Shown here piece by piece: positions 16,446 to 27,284 of a DNA stretch of 64,000 nt. The position numbers were made by a program, and so were the translations under genes. This DNA comes from Homalodisca vitripennis (taxonomy: Eukaryota; Arthropoda; Insecta; Hemiptera; Cicadellidae), in assembly GCF_021130785.1 (NCBI RefSeq), contig NW_025778044.1:1-64000 (forward strand), read 5' to 3'. Positions within the stretch are counted from its first letter, which is position 1. Every line of letters begins with the position of its first letter. The notes under the pieces are model-generated. The model was not told where the DNA came from and made no database searches. It worked only from the letters and a program-made list of their open reading frames with translations.

Positions 16446-18025
16446 CTAAGCCCAAATATCATCAGTCTCCATTGCCACAGTTAGTGTCTGGCCACCATTG
16501 TAATAGAAATTGATAACTTGGGCGATCTTGTACAGAGAAAGAACACTCTGACGTCACATGCTAAATTCAATGATTTTTAATATTAAAAGGAAGGAGGTAG
16601 CACATTTGAATGATTTTGGTATTCTTTCGTCTCTCCAGATCTTTGTGACGATTATCCTTATACTTAAAGAGTTGCGGTATATTATTCTTAGCCACATTAA
16701 CTGTCTATATCAGAGATAAAACCAACCTTTACATCCAACATGATAGGGAAGTAGTGGGATACCATCTCGTTGAACACGCGCTTGTCATACTGAAGTCCAG
16801 GGCCGACCATCTTCAGGAGGTACAGCACGTCGTATCCCCTGCGAATATTGTTGGATAGTAAAAAAAATATTTTTAACTTTTAAAACTCTCTTTAACACAG
16901 TGTGTAAATAGAGTTTCTTGTATATTCATCCGTGTCCTAAAGTATATCATATAATCTACTGAACAACAAAAAAAATAGAATACACAATACAGTTAAATGA
17001 ATCTTTTTTAATATATCTGATTAGATATAATGAATTACAATTATATTTTAGAAAAAAGATAATGTGGATTCATATAAAAGTTATTATACGTCTTTATAAA
17101 AGCTGACAAAGTTTTTTTCCTGTTAATAACATTTAAATGTTAATATTTACTCATTTATTTATTATCAACGGCAAATCATTAGATATATTCCTTAATCTAC
17201 AGTATCATAAATTTTTAATCGGAGAAATTAAAAATATATATTGTAAGCTTTTTACAAGACAATAATAACATTTAATACATAAACACAAAGCACTGCTTAT
17301 TTAAGTGGCAAATCGGTGCTACCAAAGTAATGTAGATGGAAAATAAATGCATTGTTGGCGGACAGCTAAAAATAATTTACAAAATAAAAGAAAAATCGAG
17401 TGTGAGGGAGCAGGTATAATTTCTGTTTGTCAGTTTACAATAAACCTGCTTGAGGCACGTTAATAATTGAATCGTTGTTTTTTAAAAGGTCTGGTTTGTA
17501 CTAAACACAATTTTGTGTTACAGTTTTTCAATATAAGTATGTAATAGCAACATTGAAGTGGAAATTTAATTTTTAATTTTGAAATGTTTTTACTAAATAA
17601 AATGTAGTTTTTAAGTTTTTAAAAATCCACTATTAATAAAAACATTTTTGGAATAAAAATTAATCAAGCTCTTTGGATACTGTACAATTGTGTATTTTAA
17701 AACAATATTTTCATGTAAGAGGTCAGTATAATACAGGATTCTATGGTAACAACTAAAAACATCAATAAGCTGGAAGCCTGAGATTATTCCGCTTTCTTTT
17801 CCAAAGTCACTTTCAGGAAAATAGCCAGGCATGGAGTTCATTATACAACTTCCTAAATGAGTCCGGTATAAATCCACGTAATCCTTTATAAGTCTTCCAC
17901 CTTCGCTTGTAATTCCACCCTCCGACGAGGTTGCACTGTGAAGGTGTCGGTGTGGACTACTACCTCGCCGTACACACTGGGTAGACCTTCCCCAGTAGTC
18001 TTATGTCCACCATTCCATACAGGTG
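16446..18025 (-). CDS. Unidentified spliced gene fragment, three exon-like blocks
   Basis: Three GC-richer blocks in AT-rich DNA read leftward with splice-like borders. Block A, 17901-18025, follows TTTATGCAG and encodes PVWNGGHKTTGEGLPSVYGE then VVVHTDTFTVQPRRRVELQA K. Block B, 16727-16838, follows TTCGCAG and encodes GYDVLYLLKMVGPGLQYDK then RVFNEMVSHYFPIMLDVK. Block C, 16446-16526, follows TGTACAAG and encodes IAQVINFYYNGGQTLTVAM ETDDIWA and a TAG stop. B joins C in phase 0, but A ends in phase 0 whereas B needs phase 2, so an exon is missing between them or a border is wrong. Block B faintly resembles the GYD...K...FP...DVK pattern of CAF1/CNOT7 deadenylases; A and C do not. I do not recognise the protein. 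It may be a host gene carried inside or disrupted by the element, or element cargo. Confidence 0.35.
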
Positions 18026-19719
18026 CTGCATAAACAAAATGATTAATTAACGTTACTAAATACTAATCCATTAAAAATACACACTAAATAGTAATGAAAG
18101 TTACATATTTTTATTTAAAAAATCAAAACATTATCGGTACTTTAAACATTTGTGTAATAACAAGAACATTAATACTACATAAATCCATATGGGATACTGA
18201 TATATAACTGGTAAGTAGTCATATCAGGTTTAAAATATTATTGAAATATAATCATAAACTTTTCTTTGCTCAAAATGTATTATTGATGACGGTTAATTGG
18301 AAAGGAATATTTCAAACGTCAATTTGCTTTTTGTCAATTTTGACTTTGGCAAGTATATCACAACGGAGACGTCGAACTTTGGGTATGAATATAGACATAG
18401 CGCAGGTTCAAATCATGTGACTGTTATACTTTTTATCAGGCAATTGTAAACAGGCAAAATAAAGCTACAACGGGATCGGCCTCTTCCTTTTTTTAAAGAA
18501 AGAAAATCCCCGTGATGTGATTTATGCTATTTTGGCCCTATGCGCCATTGTTATGTCTTAGGAGCTGCAGTGAAAGGACTTTTGAGTGTTTCCCTTTAAA
18601 TACAATATTAAACAGCGTGCTCTGTTATGCCCTTATGATTGATAATAGCGTAATGGGATATGTCTCATTTTGAAAATAAGAAATGTCTGTCTACTTAGTT
18701 GTCTGTTACACTAACTATAACTAACCATAGATAATTGACAATAACATTACATAATTAAAAACACAACAGATGAATAATATGAAAATATACAGAACATGAA
18801 GTGACACCCCGAAACCTCAACTTATGGCCCGCCAACAGTTCTGATGCCACCGGAAAGATTATTCCAAAGGCGTAAAGTAGGTACAGTGAAAGTAGTTAAA
18901 AAGGAAGTACTGTGAGTGGAGATGGATCAATAGCAACAAAACATGACGCTGAGTATCACAAGAATAGAAGATAAGGAAGAAAAATGTTCTAATTGATACA
19001 ATCTAATATGCAATATCGAATGTAGCGTCTTCAACGGGCTACATTACGAAGCTCATACAGCTTCAGCAACAATAGTTATACAGAGAGGTGTATTATGTTC
19101 TCGGCGACTTAGATTGAATATAAAACAAATGCAATAGTTTCGAGCACGCTGAAGTCTATCTTAGTGAGGAAAAATATAATTCAACTGGTCTTTGGTAGAA
19201 ATGTTCAATGGTAGAAAATGCGAGAACGTGTTGAGACTGTGAATACTAGCAAACACTCTACTGAATTTTCAGTTGTGTAATCAGCGCAGTTGAGTTAGGT
19301 TTTTGGCCAGTGTAAATCATAGGCCTGTCACTTTGCCACTATATGGTGAAGGTTGGTTGTTAAGTATAAGTCTAGGGGAATTAGTGAAGTCAACGGTAAG
19401 TCCGAGTATAGAGTTTCCAAGTGCAAAGTTTAGACTTCTTTTTTCATTGACTTTTAGTCCATGTTTAAAAGTTAAAGTGACAATTGTGTTGATGTGCTAT
19501 GAATGTGTGGACTAGGAACTTTGACTGCCTGGCTAAGTTTATGTAACTTTTGGAGTTTTTACTAATGTATAATACAAATAAATTTGTACTTATTTATTTA
19601 CTGTTGATTTTTTCCCAATATTTTTATTTTTAGGTATTTTTACTAACAAAAAACTGTACTGACTATTTTTTTGCAACACTTTTGTTTTTACAAGCAAAAA
19701 TTAAAAATATGTGTGTTTA
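18026..19719. other. Interior of the TTAA-flanked element, nothing recognised
   Basis: AT-rich sequence without recognisable coding content; the open frame at 19303-19515 has no recognisable motif. Confidence 0.5.
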
Positions 19720-19899
19720 AAAAGATTAAATTAAATTGAAAATTACTGATTTGCATTCTAAAGAATATAGATGTATTATAAACACATATGATTACCAAAG
19801 AACTACTAAAATTAAAAAAATAGACAGTTATTTTAATTGGGGTGTCACACACCCCAGTGTGTCTTTTTTGCAATGAAAGTTAAGTGTGTCTGACAAGGG
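19720..19899. repeat. Right 180-bp terminal inverted repeat
   Basis: Mirror of 13977-14156, ending GACAAGGG directly before TTAA. Confidence 0.9.
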
Positions 19900-20160
19900 T
19901 TAATCAAGTAACTTTGTATTTGTGGAATAGATTTTATGGTAAGAAAAGTGTCTGAACCTTATTTATATTAGGGGTTGATTTGTAATTTAGATTTGATCAT
20001 ATAATATTTTTGAGAAAACAATTCAGTTAAAAATTTAAGTTAGCTACAATATAAAATTAAAAACATTTTTGTTGCAGACCTACATAATATAATCTGGAAA
20101 GATTCAATTTATAAAACATATTTTTCTATGAACTTAACAATATTTATTATTTAAACTTAT

Positions 20161-20860
20161 TTGCTGGGTTTCAGCGAAGCCTGTCACTCGTGGGGCTGGA
20201 AAAATTAATTTCTGTCTTTCCGCACGATATATAAAAAACGAACTGATCTATATACTTGAAATTGTATACGAAGCTTTATTTCAAAATGAGAAAACTGAGT
20301 TTGATGATTGTGTATGTCAGTTCATGAGGTTTGGCTGATAGTTAGTCAATAATTTTGCATTGGTTTTATGAGTGACCATGATGGCAAGAATAATAAATAG
20401 CTGAATAAATCAATTTATAAACAAACTCAATACAAAAGGAAGAACGTAATATGACATATTAACACATATAGCCTAACTATCCATACAACACCATTTTATA
20501 GTGACTTGGTGGGTAGACTTTTAATATTTTAAACATTGATATAAAACATAATGTAATGAACAAAAATATGAATGTATCACGGGGCAAGATACGTTGAGAC
20601 AGATTATATATGTAGACTTTAAATTTTGCATGAAACTTAATTTCTACAAGAAATAGTTCTATGAGCATAATTTTTTTTCAACTTTTTTTTGTGTGACTGT
20701 TTTATCTGTCCACAGGACATCTCAAGAATGAGCTATAGATTTGAAAATTTGCGTGCAACCTTAGCAAAAACTTTCACAAAACGTGATACAGCGTACTTCT
20801 ACCTTGTATACTTATGTACATATATTTCACACGTAGCATTATACTAATTTATTTTAGCAC
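20161..20860 (+). repeat. Dispersed non-coding repeat (copy 2)
   Basis: Shares order and wording with 39290-40015: ATTTCTGTCTTTCCGCAC, GACCATGATGGCAAG, CAAACTCAATACAA, ATTTTATAGTGACTTGGT and GAGCTATAGATTTGAAA. Likely an old non-autonomous element; ends not resolved. Confidence 0.65.
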
Positions 20861-21151
20861 AAGCTTATACATTTCGTTTAGACTGTAGCAGTTTAATTTA
20901 GTATTGGAACTGTATCTGGACTTAAATAATGTTATATTCCAAAATATGGTGGACTTATCTTTGATTATTATCTATTATCAAATTTATTTCTCAATTGATT
21001 TGTTTTTAATCAAAACATTTGTTTTAAATCCAGCAGAAACCAAAACAATAGAACAAATATTTAATTATCAATTAACTTGTTTCCAAGGAAATTCTTGTTC
21101 CACAATAGGATTATTATTTAAATTTTAGTCCTACAGTATCTAGCAAGTAAC

Positions 21152-21409
21152 ATGCCGAGCACTCCGGTAGAAATATCGAACTCTGGAGAAGACCCAAGAA
21201 AGACAGAGTTAGACAAGTGGAACGAGTGCTACAAATCTGGCCGTGACTTATTCTTGGGCGGTTTAGCACTGGGCAGCTGTGCTTCAATCATTACCCTCAC
21301 TCCCTTCCCCTTCCTCGTACTGAGTGGTATCGGCCTCTACAGTGCTGTGGAGAACTGTGACTACATCTTCAAGAAACAAATCAAATCTGGTTTACAAACC
21401 AATGAATGA
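21152..21409 (+). CDS. Small membrane-associated protein, 85 residues, unidentified
   Basis: ATG at 21152 lies 18 bases after a CCTACAG acceptor, so this looks like a gene whose start codon is in its second exon. The predicted protein has a charged N-terminal third (SGEDPRKTELDKWNECYK), then a long hydrophobic stretch from about residue 33 to 66 (DLFLGGLALGSCASIITL, PFPFLVLSGIGLYSA) that could cross a membrane twice as a hairpin, and a charged tail ending LQTNE. Base composition is richer in GC than its surroundings and codon use looks normal. An AATAAA follows at 21590-21595. The topology resembles small mitochondrial or ER hairpin proteins, but I do not recognise the family. Confidence 0.6.
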   Translation: MPSTPVEISNSGEDPRKTELDKWNECYKSGRDLFLGGLALGSCASIITLTPFPFLVLSGIGLYSAVENCDYIFKKQIKSGLQTNE

Positions 21410-21589
21410 AAGCAGTGTCCAACGTAAACATCACGTAAAGCTTCAGATTTTAGTATCTTTTTGCTGCAGTTGACTACCTACTGTGTAGTAAAAAAGTTGT
21501 TCTATCCAAAAATGTCAGTTTTTTAGTGCTTTAGTTAAGTTGGAAATTGTAATGCAAGATTCCTTTCAGTAGTAGTTTACCAGGTAACA

Positions 21590-21595
21590 AATAAA
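21590..21595 (+). promoter_or_regulatory. AATAAA polyadenylation signal
   Basis: About 180 bases after the stop of the 85-residue ORF; supports that ORF being the last exon of a transcript. Confidence 0.45.
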
Positions 21596-21599
21596 GTGT

Positions 21600-23856
21600 T
21601 AAAACAAACAGTGATAGATATTTCTCTGTATTATAGTAAATTATGTGTATATTTATTTCTATCTATCTCTCCTGAGGTTACATGATGGATCCTCAAACCA
21701 TATTATTTCTACTGGGCTTTCAACATACGTTATAGACCATAAGGAGCACTTCTTTAGTCCACACATTAAATAGTGCAATAGTTGTTAGGTTATTCTTTTA
21801 ATAGAAAGATTCGCTTAATAATTTATTTATCTTTTAGTACACAAGTTACAATCAGCATAACATTCTTTATGATACCTATATTCAAGACAAAAATTTAAGT
21901 CAGATAAAGTAGTACAACTTATTTGAGGGTATCTTGTAATTAGGTCTAGAGAAAAATTACTGAATATAAGGAAATTTAATTTAAGTTCCCTACTATATGT
22001 ATTGAAAAATTGATGAAGAAAATAACTTGTTTTTATTTATAGAAATTGTTATTTTCCTGTTTAACATGTTATTAAAACAATAGTAATGTTCTTTAATTCC
22101 TCAATGTAGGCTAATGTAAATGTAATTTTCTAAAGTACAATAATACACTAAAAATCACATCCCTATCTCCATCCAAATTTTCTTGGGTCTGATTAAAAAT
22201 AGTTCAACATTTCTAATTTAAATGCATGAAACTCAGGCAGATACTTTTGTATGTACATTTTTCCTGTCTTCAGAAAATGTTACTTAATGACTGAAACTTT
22301 AATAATATTAACCCAACAAAAATAATTGCACATCCCTAAGTTGTATTGTATTCTCTATGCCTTTCTTTACCCTGTACTAGTGATTCTTTGAAGTCCTGTA
22401 CTTATTAGTTGAGCTTATTTAATTTTGATTAACCTTACATTTTCAATACAATATTAGACTGAGTCTTAATTACAGCCCATCTTCAGTCATATGAAACCTA
22501 AAATTAATTGTTGTCAAAAACACATATATACAACAATAAATAAAACACTCATTATATTTATAAGTTTACATTATAATTAATTTTTAATGTTATTATAAAT
22601 GTGGTACCATAAGACCCCATTAAATTGGATTGGATTGATAGTAGGATATAAAACCTATTATTTTAGCCATCATATTAAATAGCAGAATTAACACTGCGGT
22701 ATCAATTTACAATAACGTGACCATGGAAAGGTATGTTCATTTTTTTTTCCTGAAAACTACAATTTTTCCTGAAAACAATAGTGAAGAAAAAATTCGTCGG
22801 CAACGAAAATCAAAGGAGTTACGATTTTTTGAAATCCTCTGAAAACTCTGTTTTTGACAGTACCTCTGGCAATTTTACTGAAATGATGACGTTAATCCTG
22901 TCAACGATGCCTGCCCATCCCGCTGCGCAGTGCTGCACACTGCTTGCTCTTTTAGAAAAAAAAATTAACTCGAGCTTGCAAAAGTCGAATCCCAGATCAC
23001 GTGATGCCCCTGATCCTTAACCCTCCAAGTGTTGTTCGACAAAATTTTGTCGGTTATTTTCCATCCTTAATGCAATAATGCCCGAAAGGCATCAATATAA
23101 TACAATGATATACTTTCCCCCCCAGTTTATATGCACCTGTGATAATAATACTTGGCTATAAATGCCCAACCCATGAAAAAAAGTCCATTTTTCATGGTCA
23201 CGGTATTGTAAATAAATACCAACACTGCAAATCTATGGATCAACACAACAAAGATGTATATCTACTCATCCCTTAATCTATTCCTCTCTATTATGTTAAT
23301 GAACATGAGTTGTGATTAGTCTAAAAAATATTTCCCTCCAAGACTAATACTGTTAATGGCACACAGCACACGCGCGCACGCACACACACTTATTATTATT
23401 ATTGCCAACCTCACATAAGACAGCTTACCCCCTTGCCACATATTTTGGGCCTGGAAGTTTCTGTAACTCACCTTTATGTCTGTTAGATAGGTACGAATAT
23501 TTCTATTATATTCTAACTTGGCGAAAACTTAGTCTTGAAAGTTTGAATATACCTCAGATCTGGATAACAGTGGAGCAACCAAGTCTTCTACACATAACAC
23601 AGCTATAGTGGGAAAAGCTGAGTCAATGCCAAAGTTGAGCTTGGCTCCAGTTCACCTTCCTCTTATGTGCAACATCTGAAATTTTATGCTGTTGCAGACT
23701 TGATTTGGAGTCATATTCAAATGAAGGGATCCAAATGCACTCAGTTCAAAATGCACCATTTCAACATTAGAGACTCTGAAACTACAAAAAGTAGTTTAAT
23801 CTTTCAAGAGCACAATTGCCAACGTCGTACTGCACTCAATATGAATACGAATAAAT
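21600..23856. other. Intergenic, no confident gene
   Basis: Mostly AT-rich. 22781-23020 has an open frame of 79 residues with near-normal composition (SYDFLKSSENSVFDSTSG) that could be a decayed exon. A perfect palindrome CGACAAAATTTTGTCG lies at 23037-23052 after TTAACCCTCC, possibly an isolated transposon end. A short CA/CG repeat is at 23361-23389. Confidence 0.4.
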
Positions 23857-23857
23857 A

Positions 23858-23892
<35 letters not shown>

Positions 23893-23947
23893 CGCGCGCG
23901 CGCGCGCGCGCGTGTGTGTATTTTTTATATATATATATACATATATA
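23857..23947. repeat. Compound microsatellite (TA)n(TG)n(CG)n(TG)n(TA)n
   Basis: A symmetric run of TA, TG, CG, TG and TA dinucleotides; alternating purine-pyrimidine throughout, hence a candidate Z-DNA-forming tract. Confidence 0.95.
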
Positions 23948-24179
23948 TTTTGTATATTCAAAAATACACACAATATATGTTTAAATCTTCCATGAACACA
24001 GAAAAATTAAACATTAGAATTCTCTATATTTCGTCTAAAATACATTTTCAAGAGATATAAACCTTGAGAAACTTGTAAAATTATTTGATTATCCAGAAAC
24101 TGTACAGTAATGAAGCGCATTTTCTACAATTAATTAAGTCCTAATCACCTACTTAATAAACCAACACAAACCTGAGTAT

Positions 24180-24480
24180 CGTAAAGGAGCCAAAATATCG
24201 TAGCGCAGAGACGGACATACCTAGACTATAGATGGAGTGCCTTTTGACCCAAAATTTATAGGATTCTTCATTGGATCAAGAATAACCTATATGTACCACG
24301 TTTCAAGTCTTAGCATCTTTATTTAGGATACATCAAGAGTTATCGTACAGAAAGACGGAGTGCATGGAGCTTTGTCTATATAATAAATACTATCTTTGGT
24401 GTGCTGAGGTCCATTGGATTATTTCAGTTACTTCTGGGAGGTCCGATGGACCGATCGTTTTCCTTCGGTCTTTGGCCGAG
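24180..24480. repeat. Possible dispersed repeat
   Basis: Contains TACCACGTTTCAAGTCTTAG and TCAAGAGTTATCGTACAGAA, wording typical of arthropod dispersed repeats, with no coding content. No second copy found in the window. Confidence 0.3.
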
Positions 24481-24765
24481 GAATGGTTGAAAGATTTTAA
24501 AAGTCACGCAACGTATGTATACACAAATATTAAAACTTAATGATTGTTTTATATGAATTGTATTATAACCGAGTGAGACTTAGCAATCAGATATATAATA
24601 TAACCTAAAGCACTGTATTATTACATTTTTAAGAGAATTTGGTAAGTGACCTGCTTAGTAAGGTAAGAAATAGATTTATGACTGGTAGATAAATACAATA
24701 TGTACAATCATAGCTATGGTTTCACATATTTAGTGATCTGGTAGTCTTAAACTACAAAAAAATTT

Positions 24766-24873
24766 AAGTTTACCGATGCTGCTCTTTATCAAGTAACTAT
24801 GAAGTTTACCGATGCTGCTCTTTATCAAGTAACTATGAAGTTTACCGATGCTGCGCTTTATCAAGTAACTATA
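24766..24873. repeat. Three tandem copies of a 36-bp unit
   Basis: Units begin at 24766, 24802 and 24838 with AAGTTTACCGATGCTGCTCT; the third differs by single bases. The length is a multiple of three, so an open frame runs through on the minus strand, but no gene is supported. Confidence 0.9.
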
Positions 24874-25042
24874 CGTACCGGTAACTACAGAATTCATAAC
24901 ATTGTGGATTAATTTATAGATTAAGCCGTACTGATATTTAGAGATCTTTTGTGAAATAAGGAAGTCTATGAGCCTACTACGGATAATACATTCAACAATT
25001 TTAACAAATTTAATGTCGGAACTATTGAAATTGGCCGAACTT

Positions 25043-25046
<4 letters not shown>

Positions 25047-25119
<73 letters not shown>
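25047..25119 (-). repeat. (TC)n tail of the LINE (AG repeat on plus strand)
   Basis: 73 bp of pure AG dinucleotide. On the minus strand it directly follows AAATAAAGAA downstream of the reverse-transcriptase stop, so it looks like the 3' microsatellite tail of that retrotransposon. Confidence 0.75.
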
Positions 25120-25121
<2 letters not shown>

Positions 25122-25236
25122 CTTTATTTACAATCTTAAAGATTGAAATAGTGTCAAAAATTAATACGTTAAGTAAAACAGTCTTATTTGGGACAAAGTC
25201 TTTGTACTTGTTCACAAGAAAAGTTACAATCTTGCT

Positions 25237-26958
25237 TCAGCCACTCCGCCAATTGATGAATTCATTAATACTATAAAAAGGACGATCAAGCAGCCACTCA
25301 TTCAGTTTAGCCTTCAGCAATCTTGGTCTTGAGATCTTGACTTCCACTGGCAATAGGTTGAAGAACTTCGCTCCATTGTACGACGGCTTCATCTCATATC
25401 GCTTGCTATGATGAATAGGGAGGTTAAAGTCTCCAGCATGCCGGGTATTGTAATGGTGAGCATCCTCATTTTTTAGAAGACCTTTCTTGCAGGCTAGCGA
25501 AATTACCTCCAACAGGTACACGTTCACCACAGTAAGTATGCGCCACTTTCTGAAAGGCTCTCGACAGCTCTCCTTCCAGTTCAGGCCAGCCATTACTCTT
25601 AGTGCTCTCTTTTGCAGCACTAGCACACGTTGGATGTTATAGAGAGAGGTGCTTCCCCAAAGCTGGATCCCATACCTGAGGTGACTTTCGAAGAGGGAGT
25701 GGTAAGAGATTTTAAGGGCTTCTACTGTACTGATAGATTTAATGCGTCTCAGAGTGAATATAGCACTGCTTAGTCTTCTGCACAGCTCGTCCACGTGATC
25801 AACCCATGACAGTCTGTTGTCTATAATTAAGCCAAGATGTTTTGTAGCTTCGACGACCTGAAGACCTGGACACCCTCTGATCTGGTCTCTCTTGTTGCCC
25901 ATATTCATTTGCTTGGTTTTTTCTTCATTGAAGACGAGGTCATTCATGGAGCAATATTCAATGGCCAAGTTAAGTGCAACGTAGGATTTCACTTCTATAT
26001 CTTCTATGGTTTTACTTGAGGCAACGAGCACCGTATCATCGGCGTACATGATTGATTTGCTGAATGGAACAGTGTATGATGGAAGGTCATATGTAAACAG
26101 AGTGAATATTACTGGCCCCAAAACAGACCCCTGGGGTACGCCCCTTGTAACAGGTAGCAGTTGTGACCTGCATGTAGTAATTCTCCCATTCACTTTCTTC
26201 TTCAGTTCAACAAGTTGGGTTCGGCCTGTCAAATAGCTCTGGAACCATTCTAGGGCGACACTCTGAAAGCCAAGTTCTTCAAGCTTTGTCAAGACAAGAC
26301 TGTGGCTAAGGCAATCGAAAGCCTTACTTAGATCAAGGTATATACTGGTAATGTTCTCCCCATCTTCGAGCTTATCCACAACCTGTTCAACCATCTCGAC
26401 TAGAGCTGTGACAGTGGACTTATACTTTTGGAAGCCATGTTGGCTATTTAAACTGATCCTGTTGCTTTCCAGGTGATTTGCGATTCTAATCAGGACAATC
26501 TTCTTGATGAGTTTAGAAAAGGTAGACACTAAGGAGATAGGTCTATAATTCCCCAACTCATGTCTACTACCTTTCTTATGTAATGGAATCACTTTTGACG
26601 CTTTCATCTTGCTCGGAAAGATGCCCTGAGACAAACTTAAATTGACTATATACAGCAGAGGTGTCAACAATTCTTCTTGGCAGTGCTTGACCATAATAGA
26701 GGAGAAATCATCTAGGCCCGATGAAGTCTTGCTATTTAGACTACTAATAGTGTTGAGCAATTCTTGCTCAAAGGTAGGAATCAACGCTGTCATTGGGGTT
26801 GCCACATCAAGTTCTGCATGTTGTCCCTGCAAAGACAGTTTGTCTTTTTCCTCATATGTCGACGAAACTTTAGTCAATTTCGATACTACAGGCAATACTT
26901 CTTGAGTAATTGAACTATTGAAAGTTATTGCCAAAGATGTGATTACAGATGGCACCAT
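25237..26958 (-). CDS. Reverse transcriptase of a non-LTR retrotransposon
   Basis: A 573-residue open frame copying element RNA into DNA at the insertion site. Visible motifs, residue numbers from the first Met: thumb/finger block NYRPISLVSTFSKLI (about 137-151), QHGFQKYKST (173-182), catalytic YLDLSKAFDCLSHS with Asp209 (207-220), RGVPQGSVLGPVIF (272-285), catalytic YADD (305-308), and LGLIIDNRLSW (375-385), followed by a thumb region and a C-terminal segment typical of Jockey/CR1-group proteins. The first 70 residues are the linker before RT; no APE endonuclease motifs precede them. The first Met is simply the first in the truncated frame, not a true start. Confidence 0.92.
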   Translation of the reverse strand: MVPSVITSLAITFNSSITQEVLPVVSKLTKVSSTYEEKDKLSLQGQHAELDVATPMTALIPTFEQELLNTISSLNSKTSSGLDDFSSIMVKHCQEELLTPLLYIVNLSLSQGIFPSKMKASKVIPLHKKGSRHELGNYRPISLVSTFSKLIKKIVLIRIANHLESNRISLNSQHGFQKYKSTVTALVEMVEQVVDKLEDGENITSIYLDLSKAFDCLSHSLVLTKLEELGFQSVALEWFQSYLTGRTQLVELKKKVNGRITTCRSQLLPVTRGVPQGSVLGPVIFTLFTYDLPSYTVPFSKSIMYADDTVLVASSKTIEDIEVKSYVALNLAIEYCSMNDLVFNEEKTKQMNMGNKRDQIRGCPGLQVVEATKHLGLIIDNRLSWVDHVDELCRRLSSAIFTLRRIKSISTVEALKISYHSLFESHLRYGIQLWGSTSLYNIQRVLVLQKRALRVMAGLNWKESCREPFRKWRILTVVNVYLLEVISLACKKGLLKNEDAHHYNTRHAGDFNLPIHHSKRYEMKPSYNGAKFFNLLPVEVKISRPRLLKAKLNEWLLDRPFYSINEFINWRSG

Positions 26959-26960
26959 TT

Positions 26961-27284
26961 GTTAAATAAAACTGGAAGAAATGTTGTATAAACACCACTG
27001 CTGTATAAACACCATAAACACCTGCTTGTTCTCATCTTCGTGATGGCATAAACCACTGCCACCTTACTAAAGTGCAGTATGATTAATTGTAGTAGCTTTT
27101 CGTTAGTCTGTATTTTAAACTTTTATTTATGAGTATATTGTATAATATTATCGTGTTTCCCTATGTGTCAACTGTGTTTTTGTGATATCGTAAACGAGAT
27201 TGTCTCATATTTGGATTTGCTGCTACTGAGATATAAAAAGGAGATTAATAACACAGTGCTTAACTAATTTGTTCTTTACTTTCA
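26961..27284. other. Spacer between two LINE copies
   Basis: AT-rich, contains a short repeated phrase GTATAAACACCA near 26990-27020. Nothing else seen. Confidence 0.4.

Larger units (their letters stand above)
13977..19899. mobile_element. 5.9-kb DNA transposon with 180-bp inverted repeats and TTAA target duplication
   Basis: The left end CCCTTGTCAGACACACTTA matches the reverse complement of the right end, and the match continues for about 180 bp (13977-14156 against 19720-19899) with only a handful of differences. TTAA lies immediately outside both ends (13973-13976, 19900-19903), the insertion target of piggyBac- and Kolobok-type elements. The terminal repeat contains a GTGTGTGACAC-type internal palindrome. 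Just inside the left end, on the minus strand, is the end of a transposase-like ORF whose stop codon lies in the repeat. The interior also holds three unidentified exon-like blocks on the minus strand (16446-18025). Confidence 0.8.
25047..26960 (-). mobile_element. 5'-truncated non-LTR retrotransposon (Jockey/CR1-like group)
   Basis: Contains one long RT frame, a short 3' UTR (25120-25236) and a (TC)n tail. Neither the endonuclease region nor ORF1 is present upstream, so the copy is 5'-truncated near 26960, the usual fate of target-primed insertions. Intact frame and clean tail suggest a fairly recent copy. Target duplication not identified. Confidence 0.8.

Noticed and set aside
16727..16838. 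CAF1/CNOT7 deadenylase identity for block B
   Set aside because: Only a loose GYD...FP...DVK match over 37 residues; the neighbouring blocks do not fit that family, so no symbol is given.
17611..17877. 88-residue minus-strand frame next to exon block A
   Set aside because: Opens in a different frame from the block that looks coding and becomes AT-rich quickly; treated as intron.
13977..19899. Two independent MITEs in opposite orientation rather than one element
   Set aside because: Each 180-bp repeat has TTAA only on its outer side and none at its inner border, which fits one element; still listed as the main alternative.
24730..25215. 161-residue minus-strand frame with Ser/Leu run, and the Arg/Glu frame on the other strand
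   Set aside because: Runs through the AG repeat and the 36-bp tandem units; composition is entirely repeat-driven.
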